Assembly: GCF_000455605.1 (NCBI RefSeq)
Contig: NC_017025.1
Location: forward strand, 1,240,001-1,304,000
From: Flavobacterium indicum GPTSA100-9 = DSM 17447
GTDB taxonomy: Bacteria; Bacteroidota; Bacteroidia; Flavobacteriales; Flavobacteriaceae
DNA length: 64,000 nt
Direction: 5' to 3'
In this document: piece after piece, positions 50,779 through 59,577 of the stretch
Position numbering within the stretch: position 1 is the stretch's first letter
How the letters are laid out: each line of letters begins with the position of its first letter
Translations under genes and position numbers: made by a program
The notes under the pieces: generated by a model
Seen by the model: the letters and a program-made list of their open reading frames with translations, nothing else
What the model was told of the DNA's origin: nothing
Databases searched by the model: none

Positions 50779-53700
50779 ATGAATAGTAAATCAATCTTTG
50801 TTTCTATCCTATTATTAGGTTTCGTAATCAATATAAAAGCTCAAAATATTTTAATAAGCCAATCAGGTACGGTTAATGTGGTGGGTGGTGAAATATTTTA
50901 TGATGCAGGTGGTGCCGCCGGTAATGACGGAAACACGAGTTACACGATTACCTTGATGCCTCCAGCTGGGAAAAGTGTATGTGTTGATTTTACTTCTTTT
51001 AGTTCATTTGAAGCCTTAGATATTTTTGATGGCACTACTACAGCTGCTACAAATATAGGAACCTTAAAAGGGAATTATAGTACAGCGTATAATGCTGCTG
51101 GAACTCCATATAATACAGGACAGCCTGCTTTAGGAGGTGTGGTTCAAGCAGAACTAAAGCCTGGTATTTTTTGTGCAAATAATTCCACAGGAGCATTGAC
51201 TTTCCGATTTACTAATGCATCTGCTTCTCAATCTTCGGGTTGGGTAGGAAATGTATCTACTTATACTAATGCCTCATTAGGTTGTACTGTTGATATAACT
51301 GCTAGTCCAACAACAATATGTTCGGGTAATAGTGTCACATTGACTGCTACTGGAGCTATCGGTACAGGTTTATTGTCAAATACTTTTAACTCAGGAACCA
51401 TCGGAACAGGATGGAACGCAACTCCAGGCGGAATTATTTTTACTAATGTTTTAAGTTGTGAACCAAATGGTTTGTATACCACAAAAAAAACTGATAATTC
51501 AACGTATGCTTGGATGCAAAATGTAGCGGCGCCTCGTGTCCTTGAATCGTTAAACTTTGATGTGAGTAATGGAGGAGTGTTAAGTTTTGATTTTAGAGCG
51601 GCATCGGATGATAATGGAGGAAATGGCTGTGAGGCAAATGATGATAAGGAAGGTGTATATGTGCAATATTCAACAAATAATGGCGCTACTTGGGTAAACA
51701 TGAAATTAATGTTTCCTAGCTTAGAAAGTAATGTTGGAGCATCTGCCAATATTGGAGCAGGTACTTATGTGTATAATTGGAACAGAACTACTGTACCCAT
51801 CCCTGCAGCCGCTCAAACAACTGCTACAAAATTTCGCTGGTACCAACATCAATCAACAACAGGTTCACAAGACAGTTGGGGAATTGATGATGTGAGTATT
51901 ATCAAATACAATCCAACTACGTTAACCATAACGGATTTATCTTCTGGAACGGTAGTAGCTACTTCTGCTTCATTGTCTACTTCAGCTACGGTAACTCCAA
52001 CTTCTACACGTACTTATCGTGCGACTATATCTGATGGTACAACGAGTTGTACTAAGGATATTACGATCACTGTAAATGGGAGTACTCCAACAACTATTGC
52101 GTACAGTGCTCCTTCCTACAGCAATTCAAATACAACAATTCAAAATGTAACGGTTACAAACGGACCTGTAACTGGAACTTATACAGCAACACCAACAGGT
52201 TTATCAATTAACGCTACTACTGGTGCAATTAATCCAAGTTTAAGTAGTGTAGGAATCTATACTATAACTGTTCCAACTTCTTGTGGTACAGCTACTACTA
52301 CCATTGAAATTGTTAATTCTTCTTGTGCTTCCTGTACAACAGCTACATGCCCTGTTTCATCAATTACAGTACCAACGGTTACTCTAGGCCAAACGAATAT
52401 TACAACAACACTTAACGCAGCGGGTGATCAATTAGGAAATCCAGCTTTGAATCCAGGTCAAAATATTACGATTTGTGTGCCTGTTACAGTGCCTGTTGGA
52501 TCAACAGTATTAGGATTTAAACAATTATCTTCTTCAAGTCCTGGTGGTTGTGCTACTCCATCGGAAGAAGTTATAACCTATCAATTAAAACCAGCAGCTG
52601 CGTGTGCGGGTGCTCCAATTATCCCTAATAGAACAAATGCTTCTCCTGTAGCTAGTGGATTTAATCCAGAATGGGATAATTTAACACCAGGTAATTATGT
52701 GTTGTGTTTTACATTACAAGTAACGAATACGGCACTTTGTTCTAGTGTCGATTTACAAGGTTTAGGGTATTACAATGTAATTCCTGTTTGTACTCCACCA
52801 GCGGTTCCAACAATAAACAGTGTAGCAGCAACTTGTTCGGCAGCAGGAAGTTCAAGCATTGCGAATTATGTAGTGGGTCAGACCTATGTGTTCACGCCAG
52901 CAGGTCCAACCGTAGGCGCAGGAGGTGCGATTTCAGGTATGATAACAGGTACTTCTTATACAGTAACAGCTAGCAACGGAAGTTGTACTTCAGCGAGTTC
53001 AGCCTCTTTTAGTAATGCAGCGCAATTGGCTACACCAGCGGTTCCAACAATAAACAGTGTAGCAGCAACTTGTTCGGCAGCAGGAAGTTCAAGCATTGCG
53101 AATTATGTAGTGGGTCAGACCTATGTGTTCACGCCAGTAGGTCCAACCGTAGGCGCGGGTGGTGCTATTACCGGCATGATAACAGGTACATCTTATACAG
53201 TAACGGCAAGCAACGGCAGTTGTACCTCAGCGAGTTCAGCGTCTTTTAGTAACGCAGCACAGTTGGCTACACCAGCAGTTCCAACAATAAACACTGTTGC
53301 GGCAACTTGTTCGGCAGCAGGAAGTTCAAGCATCGCGAATTATGTAGCGGGTCAGACCTATGTATTCACACCAGCAGGTCCAACCGTAGGAGCGGGTGGT
53401 GCTATTACCGGCATGATAACAGGTACATCTTATACAGTAACGGCAAGTAACGGAAGTTGTACTTCAGCGAGTTCAGCGTCATTTAGTAATGCAGCGCAAT
53501 TGGCTACACCAGCGATTCCAACAATAAACACTGTTGCGGCAACTTGTTCGGCAGTAGGAAGTTCAAGCATCGCGAATTATGTAGTGGGTCAAACCTATGT
53601 ATTCACACCAGCAGGTCCAACCGTAGGCGCGGGTGGTGCTATTACCGGCATGATAACAGGTACATCTTATACAGTGACGGCAAGTAACGGCAGTTGTACT

Positions 53701-56700
53701 TCAACTAGTTCAGTGCCTTTTAGTAACGCAGCGCAATTAGCTACACCAGCGGTTCCAACAATAAACACTGTTGCAGCAACTTGTTCGGCAGCAGGAAGTT
53801 CAAGCATCGCGAATTATGTAGCAGGTCAAGCCTATGTATTCACACCAGTAGGTCCAACCGTAGGCGCAGGAGGTGCTATTTCAGGTATGATAGCTGGTAC
53901 TTCTTATACAGTAACGGCAAGTAACGGAAGTTGTACTTCAACCAGTTCAGTGCCTTTTAGTAACGCAGCGCAATTGGCTACACCAGCGGTTCCAACAATA
54001 AACAGTGTAGCAGCAACTTGTTCGGCAGCAGGAAGTTCAAGCATTGCGAATTATGTAGTGGGTCAGACCTATGTATTCACACCAGCAGGTCCAACCGTAG
54101 GCGCAGGGGGTGCTATTTTAGGAATGATTACAGGTACTTCTTATACAGTGACGGCAAGTAATGGTAGTTGTACCTCAGCAAGTTCAGCGTCTTTTAGTAA
54201 CGCAGCACAATTAGTTACACCAGCGGTTCCAACAATAAACACTGTTGCGGCAACATGTTCGGCAGCAGGAAGTTCAAGCATTGCGAATTATGTAGTGGGT
54301 CAAACCTATGTATTCACTCCAGTAGGTCCAACCGTAGGCGCAGGGGGTGCTATTTCAGGCATGATAACAGGTACATCTTATACAGTAACGGCAAGTAACG
54401 GAAGTTGTACTTCAGCAAGTTCAGCGTCTTTTAGTAACGCAGCACAGTTGGCTACACCAGCAGTTCCAACAATAAACACTGCAGCAGCAACATGTTCGGC
54501 AGTAGGAAGTTCAAGCATTGCGAATTATGTAGTGGGTCAGACCTATGTGTTCACGCCAGTAGGTCCAACCGTAGGAGCGGGTGGTGCTATTACCGGCATG
54601 ATAACAGGTACATCTTATACAGTAACGGCAAGTAACGGCAGTTGTACCTCAGCAAGTTCAGTGCCTTTTAGTAACGCAGCACAGTTGGCTACACCAGCAG
54701 TTCCAACAATAAACAGTGTAACAGCAACTTGTTCGGCAGCAGGAAGTTCAAGTATAACGAATTATGTAGCAGGTCAAACCTATGTATTTACACCAGTAGG
54801 TCCAACCGTAGGCGCAGGAGGTGCTATCTCAGGCATGGTTACAGGTACATCTTATACAGTAACGGCAAGTAATGGCAGTTGTACTTCAGCGAGTTCAGCG
54901 TCTTTTAGTAACGCAGCGCAATTACCTTTAGTTACACCTACATTTACAACAGTAGCACCTATATGTTCTGGAGGAAGTTTATCGGCATTACCTACAACAT
55001 CGACAAATGGATTCACAGGAACATGGTCTCCAGCTTTAAATAATACAGCAACAACGACGTACACGTTTACACCAACAGCAGGGCAATGTGCTTCATCAAC
55101 TACTATGACTGTTCAAGTATATGCACCGCCAACTGTAATATTTACTGGTGCAACAAACTATTGTGACGGTAGTAGTACGTTACTTAACTTAACAAGTAAT
55201 GTTCCAGGAGCAACTTTTACATGGAACGTAGTTGCATCAAATTGTACTTCTGGAATTGGATTTGTTGAATCGGGAAGTGGAACTACAATAGTTCAACAGT
55301 TAGATTTAATCAATGGTCTACAAACCGGATATGTAACGTATTTAGTAACCCCAATGGCCAATGGTTGTTATGGTATGCCTGTTCAAATTTCGATTACAAT
55401 AAATCCAGTTCCTGTCGTAACGGCTACCATTTTGAACAATCCTATTTGTTCTGGTGAAATGACCAATATAACTATGACAAGTTCTATTGCTTCAACTACT
55501 TATACCTGGATAGTTTCTTCTCAAGTAGGAGTTTCAGGAGCGTTACCGGGTTCTGGTACTACCATTAATCAAATACTGACGACCACAGGTCCGGTAGCTG
55601 GTACGGTTACGTATTCCATTACTCCTGTATATAATGGTTGTTTAGGTACACCAGTTTCAATTAGTGTAACCGTGAATCCAAAACCAGAGATTATAGGTAC
55701 ATTGGTACCGCAATATATTTGTAGTGGAGGAATGACAAATATTACAGTTGCTGCCTCTTTAGCAGGAACGCAATTCAGTTGGACAGTGGTTTCACATAAT
55801 AATGTTACTGGTTTTAGTAACGGTAATGGGTCTTTAATTCAACAAACGTTAACCACGCTTACAAATGCCCAAGGCTATGTTATTTATGAAGTTACACCTC
55901 AATTAAATGGTTGTTCCGGTGTCCCACGACAATACATCGTGTATGTTAATCCGTTACCAGCTCCAGATTTAATTGACGGACATATATGTGTAAATCAAAC
56001 AACAGGAGTAACTTATCAAGGGTATTGGTTACTGAGTGGTGTTCCAGCCAGTGGTTATATTTTTGAATGGTATTATAACGGTAGTACTACTCCAATAGCG
56101 GGTGCAACAGGCCCCAATTATTTAGCACAATTAGCAGGAACTTATAAAGTAGTGGTTAAAAATGTAGCTACTGGTTGTATTGGAAGTGATACAGCAACTG
56201 TTATTGAAGTATATCCAGCTACTTCCTTTACGGTATCAGTTTCAGAAGCCTTTACAGATAATGCAACTATTACGGTTGTTGTAAATCAATTGGGTACGGG
56301 TTCTTTGTTGTATCAATTAGATGAAGGAGCTTATCAAACATCCAATGTGTTTGAAGGAGTTGAACCGGGTGTACATGTGGTTACTGTAGTAGATGAAGAA
56401 GGTTGTACTTTTTTAACAGAGGAAGTAATAGTGATTGATTATCCTAAATTCTTTACTCCAAATGGTGACGGTTACAATGACACTTGGAATATTATAGGTT
56501 TTGAATCAGAACATCAACCGGTGCTTTATATTTTCGATCGTTATGGAAAGTTATTGAAACAGATCAATCCTTTAGATCGAAATGGTGGATGGGACGGAAC
56601 GTATAATGGAGCTCAAATGCCTTCAACAGATTATTGGTTTACCGTAGAATTTACAGAAAAAGAACAAAGAAAAGTATTTAAATCACACTTCTCAATGAAG

Positions 56701-56706
56701 CGATAA
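50779..56706 (+). CDS. Giant repeat adhesin B: CUB-like and reelin-like domains, 9 x 79-residue repeats, T9SS type B tail
   Basis: A 1975-residue secreted protein. Signal peptide, a CUB-like domain (about 25-165: DFTSFSSFEALDIFDG), a reelin-subrepeat/MAM-like beta-sandwich (about 200-375: LSFDFRAASDDNGG, KFRWYQHQSTTGSQDSWGID), Ig-like segments, then nine 79-residue repeats (about 674-1382) of the same kind as in adhesin A. Residues about 1385-1810 hold PKD-like domains (ICSGEMTNITM and YICSGGMTNITVAA openings). The C-terminus (FFTPNGDGYNDTWN, IFDRYGKLLKQ) is the gliding-motility-associated type B T9SS signal. No SprF gene follows it, so it may share the one at 47589. Confidence 0.92.
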   Translation: MNSKSIFVSILLLGFVINIKAQNILISQSGTVNVVGGEIFYDAGGAAGNDGNTSYTITLMPPAGKSVCVDFTSFSSFEALDIFDGTTTAATNIGTLKGNYSTAYNAAGTPYNTGQPALGGVVQAELKPGIFCANNSTGALTFRFTNASASQSSGWVGNVSTYTNASLGCTVDITASPTTICSGNSVTLTATGAIGTGLLSNTFNSGTIGTGWNATPGGIIFTNVLSCEPNGLYTTKKTDNSTYAWMQNVAAPRVLESLNFDVSNGGVLSFDFRAASDDNGGNGCEANDDKEGVYVQYSTNNGATWVNMKLMFPSLESNVGASANIGAGTYVYNWNRTTVPIPAAAQTTATKFRWYQHQSTTGSQDSWGIDDVSIIKYNPTTLTITDLSSGTVVATSASLSTSATVTPTSTRTYRATISDGTTSCTKDITITVNGSTPTTIAYSAPSYSNSNTTIQNVTVTNGPVTGTYTATPTGLSINATTGAINPSLSSVGIYTITVPTSCGTATTTIEIVNSSCASCTTATCPVSSITVPTVTLGQTNITTTLNAAGDQLGNPALNPGQNITICVPVTVPVGSTVLGFKQLSSSSPGGCATPSEEVITYQLKPAAACAGAPIIPNRTNASPVASGFNPEWDNLTPGNYVLCFTLQVTNTALCSSVDLQGLGYYNVIPVCTPPAVPTINSVAATCSAAGSSSIANYVVGQTYVFTPAGPTVGAGGAISGMITGTSYTVTASNGSCTSASSASFSNAAQLATPAVPTINSVAATCSAAGSSSIANYVVGQTYVFTPVGPTVGAGGAITGMITGTSYTVTASNGSCTSASSASFSNAAQLATPAVPTINTVAATCSAAGSSSIANYVAGQTYVFTPAGPTVGAGGAITGMITGTSYTVTASNGSCTSASSASFSNAAQLATPAIPTINTVAATCSAVGSSSIANYVVGQTYVFTPAGPTVGAGGAITGMITGTSYTVTASNGSCTSTSSVPFSNAAQLATPAVPTINTVAATCSAAGSSSIANYVAGQAYVFTPVGPTVGAGGAISGMIAGTSYTVTASNGSCTSTSSVPFSNAAQLATPAVPTINSVAATCSAAGSSSIANYVVGQTYVFTPAGPTVGAGGAILGMITGTSYTVTASNGSCTSASSASFSNAAQLVTPAVPTINTVAATCSAAGSSSIANYVVGQTYVFTPVGPTVGAGGAISGMITGTSYTVTASNGSCTSASSASFSNAAQLATPAVPTINTAAATCSAVGSSSIANYVVGQTYVFTPVGPTVGAGGAITGMITGTSYTVTASNGSCTSASSVPFSNAAQLATPAVPTINSVTATCSAAGSSSITNYVAGQTYVFTPVGPTVGAGGAISGMVTGTSYTVTASNGSCTSASSASFSNAAQLPLVTPTFTTVAPICSGGSLSALPTTSTNGFTGTWSPALNNTATTTYTFTPTAGQCASSTTMTVQVYAPPTVIFTGATNYCDGSSTLLNLTSNVPGATFTWNVVASNCTSGIGFVESGSGTTIVQQLDLINGLQTGYVTYLVTPMANGCYGMPVQISITINPVPVVTATILNNPICSGEMTNITMTSSIASTTYTWIVSSQVGVSGALPGSGTTINQILTTTGPVAGTVTYSITPVYNGCLGTPVSISVTVNPKPEIIGTLVPQYICSGGMTNITVAASLAGTQFSWTVVSHNNVTGFSNGNGSLIQQTLTTLTNAQGYVIYEVTPQLNGCSGVPRQYIVYVNPLPAPDLIDGHICVNQTTGVTYQGYWLLSGVPASGYIFEWYYNGSTTPIAGATGPNYLAQLAGTYKVVVKNVATGCIGSDTATVIEVYPATSFTVSVSEAFTDNATITVVVNQLGTGSLLYQLDEGAYQTSNVFEGVEPGVHVVTVVDEEGCTFLTEEVIVIDYPKFFTPNGDGYNDTWNIIGFESEHQPVLYIFDRYGKLLKQINPLDRNGGWDGTYNGAQMPSTDYWFTVEFTEKEQRKVFKSHFSMKR
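52798..54922 (+). repeat. Nine tandem 237 bp repeats in adhesin B
   Basis: Units start at 52798, 53035, 53272, 53509, 53746, 53983, 54220, 54457 and 54694, always 237 bp apart. The sequence family is the same as in adhesin A. The first 205 bp (52798-53002) are identical to 44913-45117 in adhesin A, including the unusual ACAGCTAGCAACGG variant. Confidence 0.96.
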
Positions 56707-56718
56707 AAGGAAAAGATT

Positions 56719-56814
56719 ATGCATAATAAACAAAACACAATTACTATCATTTTAATAATAATAAATACATTATTTTCTATTGGGTTACTTGTATTTGTAA
56801 TGCAATTGAATTAA
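56719..56814 (+). CDS. Possible 31-residue hydrophobic peptide
   Basis: A short open frame beginning 12 bases after adhesin B, preceded by the purine-rich AAAAGGAAAAG. The product (MHNKQNTITIILIIINTLF then GLLVFVMQLN) is one membrane helix rich in Ile, Leu and Val. It might be a small membrane protein coupled to adhesin B, an extra leader peptide for the ilv operon, or chance. Nothing else supports translation. Confidence 0.3.
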   Translation: MHNKQNTITIILIIINTLFSIGLLVFVMQLN

Positions 56815-56873
56815 TCTAAAGTCTTGAAAAACAATTTTATAATATAATAAATAAAAAGATAAAACTTACCTAT

Positions 56874-56924
56874 ATGGCAACAAGAATTCGTAGTATCATT
56901 GAGATTTTTATTCGTACTAATTGA
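56874..56924 (+). CDS. Isoleucine leader peptide of the ilv operon (candidate)
   Basis: A 16-residue frame, MATRIRSIIEIFIRTN, with Ile at 5, 8, 9, 11 and 13 and no Leu or Val. It ends at a TGA directly followed by CGAGTTAGGT (56925-56934), which can pair with the 5' arm of the downstream terminator. Located 86 nt before ilvE. Five Ile in sixteen codons is what is expected of a peptide that senses charged tRNA-Ile by ribosome stalling. No convincing promoter motif was found upstream. Confidence 0.75.
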   Translation: MATRIRSIIEIFIRTN

Positions 56925-56990
56925 CGAGTTAGGTAGCTATATATAAAAACAACACACCTTTCTCGAACGCATTGAGAAAGGTTTTTTTTT
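56925..56990 (+). promoter_or_regulatory. Transcription attenuator of the ilv operon (antiterminator strand plus terminator)
   Basis: The terminator is a 9 bp perfect stem, ACCTTTCTC (56956-56964) / GAGAAAGGT (56974-56982), followed by a run of T. The competing strand CGAGTTAGGT (56925-56934) can pair with ACCTTTCTCG at 8 of 10 positions (CGAG and AGGT pair, TT is mismatched). It starts at the base after the leader stop codon, so a ribosome finishing the leader would cover it, while a ribosome stalled at the Ile codons would leave it free. Confidence 0.72.
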
Positions 56991-57012
56991 AACTAGTAAA
57001 CATACACATACC

Positions 57013-57900
57013 ATGTATTACAACGAAAACACAATTATTTTTTTAGATGGGGCTTATGTACCTGCCCAACAGGCAACAGCAAGTTTGTATAATCAAACCA
57101 TGCATTATGGTAATGGCGTTTTTGAAGGGATTAGAGCTTATGATACGCCAGATGGAGTGCGCATTTTTAAAGCTAAAGAACATTATGAAAGATTGCAGTA
57201 TTCGGCTCAAGTCATGCATATTGATTTGCCTTATACGGCTAAAGAATTGGAGTTGATTACGTATAAAGTATTGGAATTAAATGGCTTAAAAGATGCCTAC
57301 ATCAGACCCTTAGTCTATCTTGGGGATAACATGTCATTAACTCCAACGGCACAAGTACATGTGGTTATTATGGCTTGGGAATGGGGGAATTATTTAGGAG
57401 ATAAATTATTAAAAGTTAGAACGTCTTCATTTCAACGTCCCAATCCCAAATCTTGTTTTGTGGAAGCAAAAGTAGTCGGACATTATACGAATAGTATTCT
57501 TGCAACCACAGAAGCTAAAAATAATGGTTTTGACGAAGCGTTACTTACCGATGCAGCCGGATTTGTTGCTGAAGGCCCAGGAGCGAACTTTTTTATGGAA
57601 AAAGACGGAGTGTTATACACCGCTCCTCTAGGTAATATTTTAGCAGGAATTACTAGAGCAACCGTTTTAGAGCTTGCCAAAGAATTAGATTATCAAGTAC
57701 TAGAACGTTTGTTTACAATAGAAGAAGTAAAACAAGCCGATAGTGCTTTTTTCTGTGGTACGGCAGCTGAAGTTATCGGTATAGCTCAATTGGACGACTT
57801 TGTTTTTCCAATGGAATGGGAGGATAGCATAGGAGCAGTAATTCAAAAGAAATACAAAAGAAGAGTGGCCCATAATGAATACCAAAATGTATATATATAA
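57013..57900 (+). CDS. ilvE: Branched-chain amino acid aminotransferase
   Basis: PLP fold-type IV transaminase that makes Ile, Leu and Val from their keto acids. The 295-residue protein has the short bacterial form, with [10 protein letters not shown] near the start, the PLP lysine in [14 protein letters not shown] (Lys153), AEGPGANFF and the late [12 protein letters not shown]. First structural gene of the operon after the attenuator. Its stop codon overlaps the ilvD start by one base. Confidence 0.95.
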   Translation: MYYNENTIIFLDGAYVPAQQATASLYNQTMHYGNGVFEGIRAYDTPDGVRIFKAKEHYERLQYSAQVMHIDLPYTAKELELITYKVLELNGLKDAYIRPLVYLGDNMSLTPTAQVHVVIMAWEWGNYLGDKLLKVRTSSFQRPNPKSCFVEAKVVGHYTNSILATTEAKNNGFDEALLTDAAGFVAEGPGANFFMEKDGVLYTAPLGNILAGITRATVLELAKELDYQVLERLFTIEEVKQADSAFFCGTAAEVIGIAQLDDFVFPMEWEDSIGAVIQKKYKRRVAHNEYQNVYI

Positions 57901-59573
57901 TGAATCATTACAGTAAAATCATCACGCAAGATCCAACCCAACCAGCGGCTCAAGCCATGTTGTATGGCATTGGACTTACAGAGGAACAATTGAACCAACC
58001 TTTTGTCGGGGTGGCTTCTATGGGCTATGACGGCAATACGTGTAATATGCATCTGAACCATTTGGCGCATATTGTAAAGAAAGAACTCATGGCGCAAAAT
58101 ATGGTCGGACTTCAATTCAACACCATTGGTATAAGCGACGGGATAACCAACGGAACAGCCGGTATGCGTTATTCATTGGTAAGTCGTGAAATCATTGCAG
58201 ATAGTATTGAAAGTGTCGTGGCGGGTCATTATTATGACGGAATTGTAGCGCTTCCCGGATGCGATAAAAATATGCCCGGATCTATTATTGCTATGGGGCG
58301 CCTCAATAGACCAGCCATAATGGTATATGGGGGAACCATTGCACCAGGTAAATATAAAGACCAAGAATTAAATATTGTGTCTGCTTTTGAAGCCCTAGGA
58401 GAAAAAATTGCAGGTACTATTTCTGATAACGATTATAAAGGAATCATCAAAAATGCTTGTCCTGGAGCAGGGGCATGTGGTGGAATGTATACCGCTAATA
58501 CTATGGCAATAGCCGTGGAAGCATTGGGAATGAGTTTGCCATTTTCCAGTTCTAATCCTGCGGTAAGTGAAGCTAAAATCAAGGAATGTCAATCGGTGGC
58601 GCATTACATGAAACTCTTGTTGGAACAGAACATTAAACCTAGTGATATTATGACATTTAATGCTTTTGAAAATGCCATTACGGTTTTAATAGCTTTGGGG
58701 GGAAGTACGAATGCAGTCCTGCATATTATTGCCATGGCGCATAGTGTGGGGGTTAAAATCACGCCTGATGATTTTCAGCGCATCAGCGCACAAACGCCTT
58801 TGATTGCCGATTTTAAACCGGGCGGACATTACCTGATGCAAAATCTTCATGAAATGGGTGGGGTGCCGTTGGTGTTGAAATATTTGTTAGAAGAGGGACG
58901 CTTGCACGGGGAATGTTTAACAGTGACCGGTAAAACACTAGCAGAGAACGTTCAATCTCTTCCTTCTTTGGATTTTACTACTCAAAAAATCATTTATCCT
59001 TTGCATCAACCTCTAAAAAAGAATGGACACATACAAATTTTATATGGCAATTTAGCCCAAAAGGGTTCTGTGGCTAAAATAACGGGTAAAGAAGGAGAAC
59101 ATTTTACCGGACCTGCTCGGGTTTTTGATGGGGAAAACGAATTAATTAAAGGGATTGAAGAGAAAAAAATTAAACCCGGAGATGTAGTCGTCATTCGTTA
59201 TGTAGGTCCTAAAGGGGGACCAGGGATGCCCGAAATGTTAAAGCCGACTTCCGCATTAATGGGCGCAGGATTAGGTAAAAGTGTTGCTTTAATTACTGAT
59301 GGTCGATTCAGTGGAGGTACACACGGGTTTGTGGTGGGACATATCTCTCCAGAAGCCTTTGACGGGGGACTCATCGCTTTGGTAGAAGACGACGATATCA
59401 TTGCCATTGATGCCGTTGCAAATACCATCGATTTAAAGGTTGATGCCGCGGTAATCGAAAAGAGAAGAGAACAATTTATTGCCCCTGCTTGTAAAGTAAA
59501 ACAAGGGGTTCTATATAAATATGCATTATGTGTAAGTGATGCGTCAAAAGGATGTATAACCGATTTACTTTAA
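57900..59573 (+). CDS. ilvD: Dihydroxy-acid dehydratase
   Basis: Iron-sulfur dehydratase that converts dihydroxy-isovalerate and dihydroxy-methylvalerate to the matching keto acids. At 557 residues it has normal length. Cluster and active-site cysteines are at 48 (GNTCNMHL), 121 (PGCDKNMPG) and 193 ([10 protein letters not shown]), and the signature [16 protein letters not shown] is intact. It overlaps ilvE by one base and precedes ilvB by four, so translation is probably coupled. Confidence 0.97.
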   Translation: MNHYSKIITQDPTQPAAQAMLYGIGLTEEQLNQPFVGVASMGYDGNTCNMHLNHLAHIVKKELMAQNMVGLQFNTIGISDGITNGTAGMRYSLVSREIIADSIESVVAGHYYDGIVALPGCDKNMPGSIIAMGRLNRPAIMVYGGTIAPGKYKDQELNIVSAFEALGEKIAGTISDNDYKGIIKNACPGAGACGGMYTANTMAIAVEALGMSLPFSSSNPAVSEAKIKECQSVAHYMKLLLEQNIKPSDIMTFNAFENAITVLIALGGSTNAVLHIIAMAHSVGVKITPDDFQRISAQTPLIADFKPGGHYLMQNLHEMGGVPLVLKYLLEEGRLHGECLTVTGKTLAENVQSLPSLDFTTQKIIYPLHQPLKKNGHIQILYGNLAQKGSVAKITGKEGEHFTGPARVFDGENELIKGIEEKKIKPGDVVVIRYVGPKGGPGMPEMLKPTSALMGAGLGKSVALITDGRFSGGTHGFVVGHISPEAFDGGLIALVEDDDIIAIDAVANTIDLKVDAAVIEKRREQFIAPACKVKQGVLYKYALCVSDASKGCITDLL

Positions 59574-59577
59574 ACCT

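Noticed and set aside
56824..56848. TTG-N16-TATAAT upstream of the ilv leader as a promoter
   Set aside because: It fits the E. coli sigma70 pattern, not the Bacteroidetes TAnnTTTG type, and such AT-rich matches are common by chance here.
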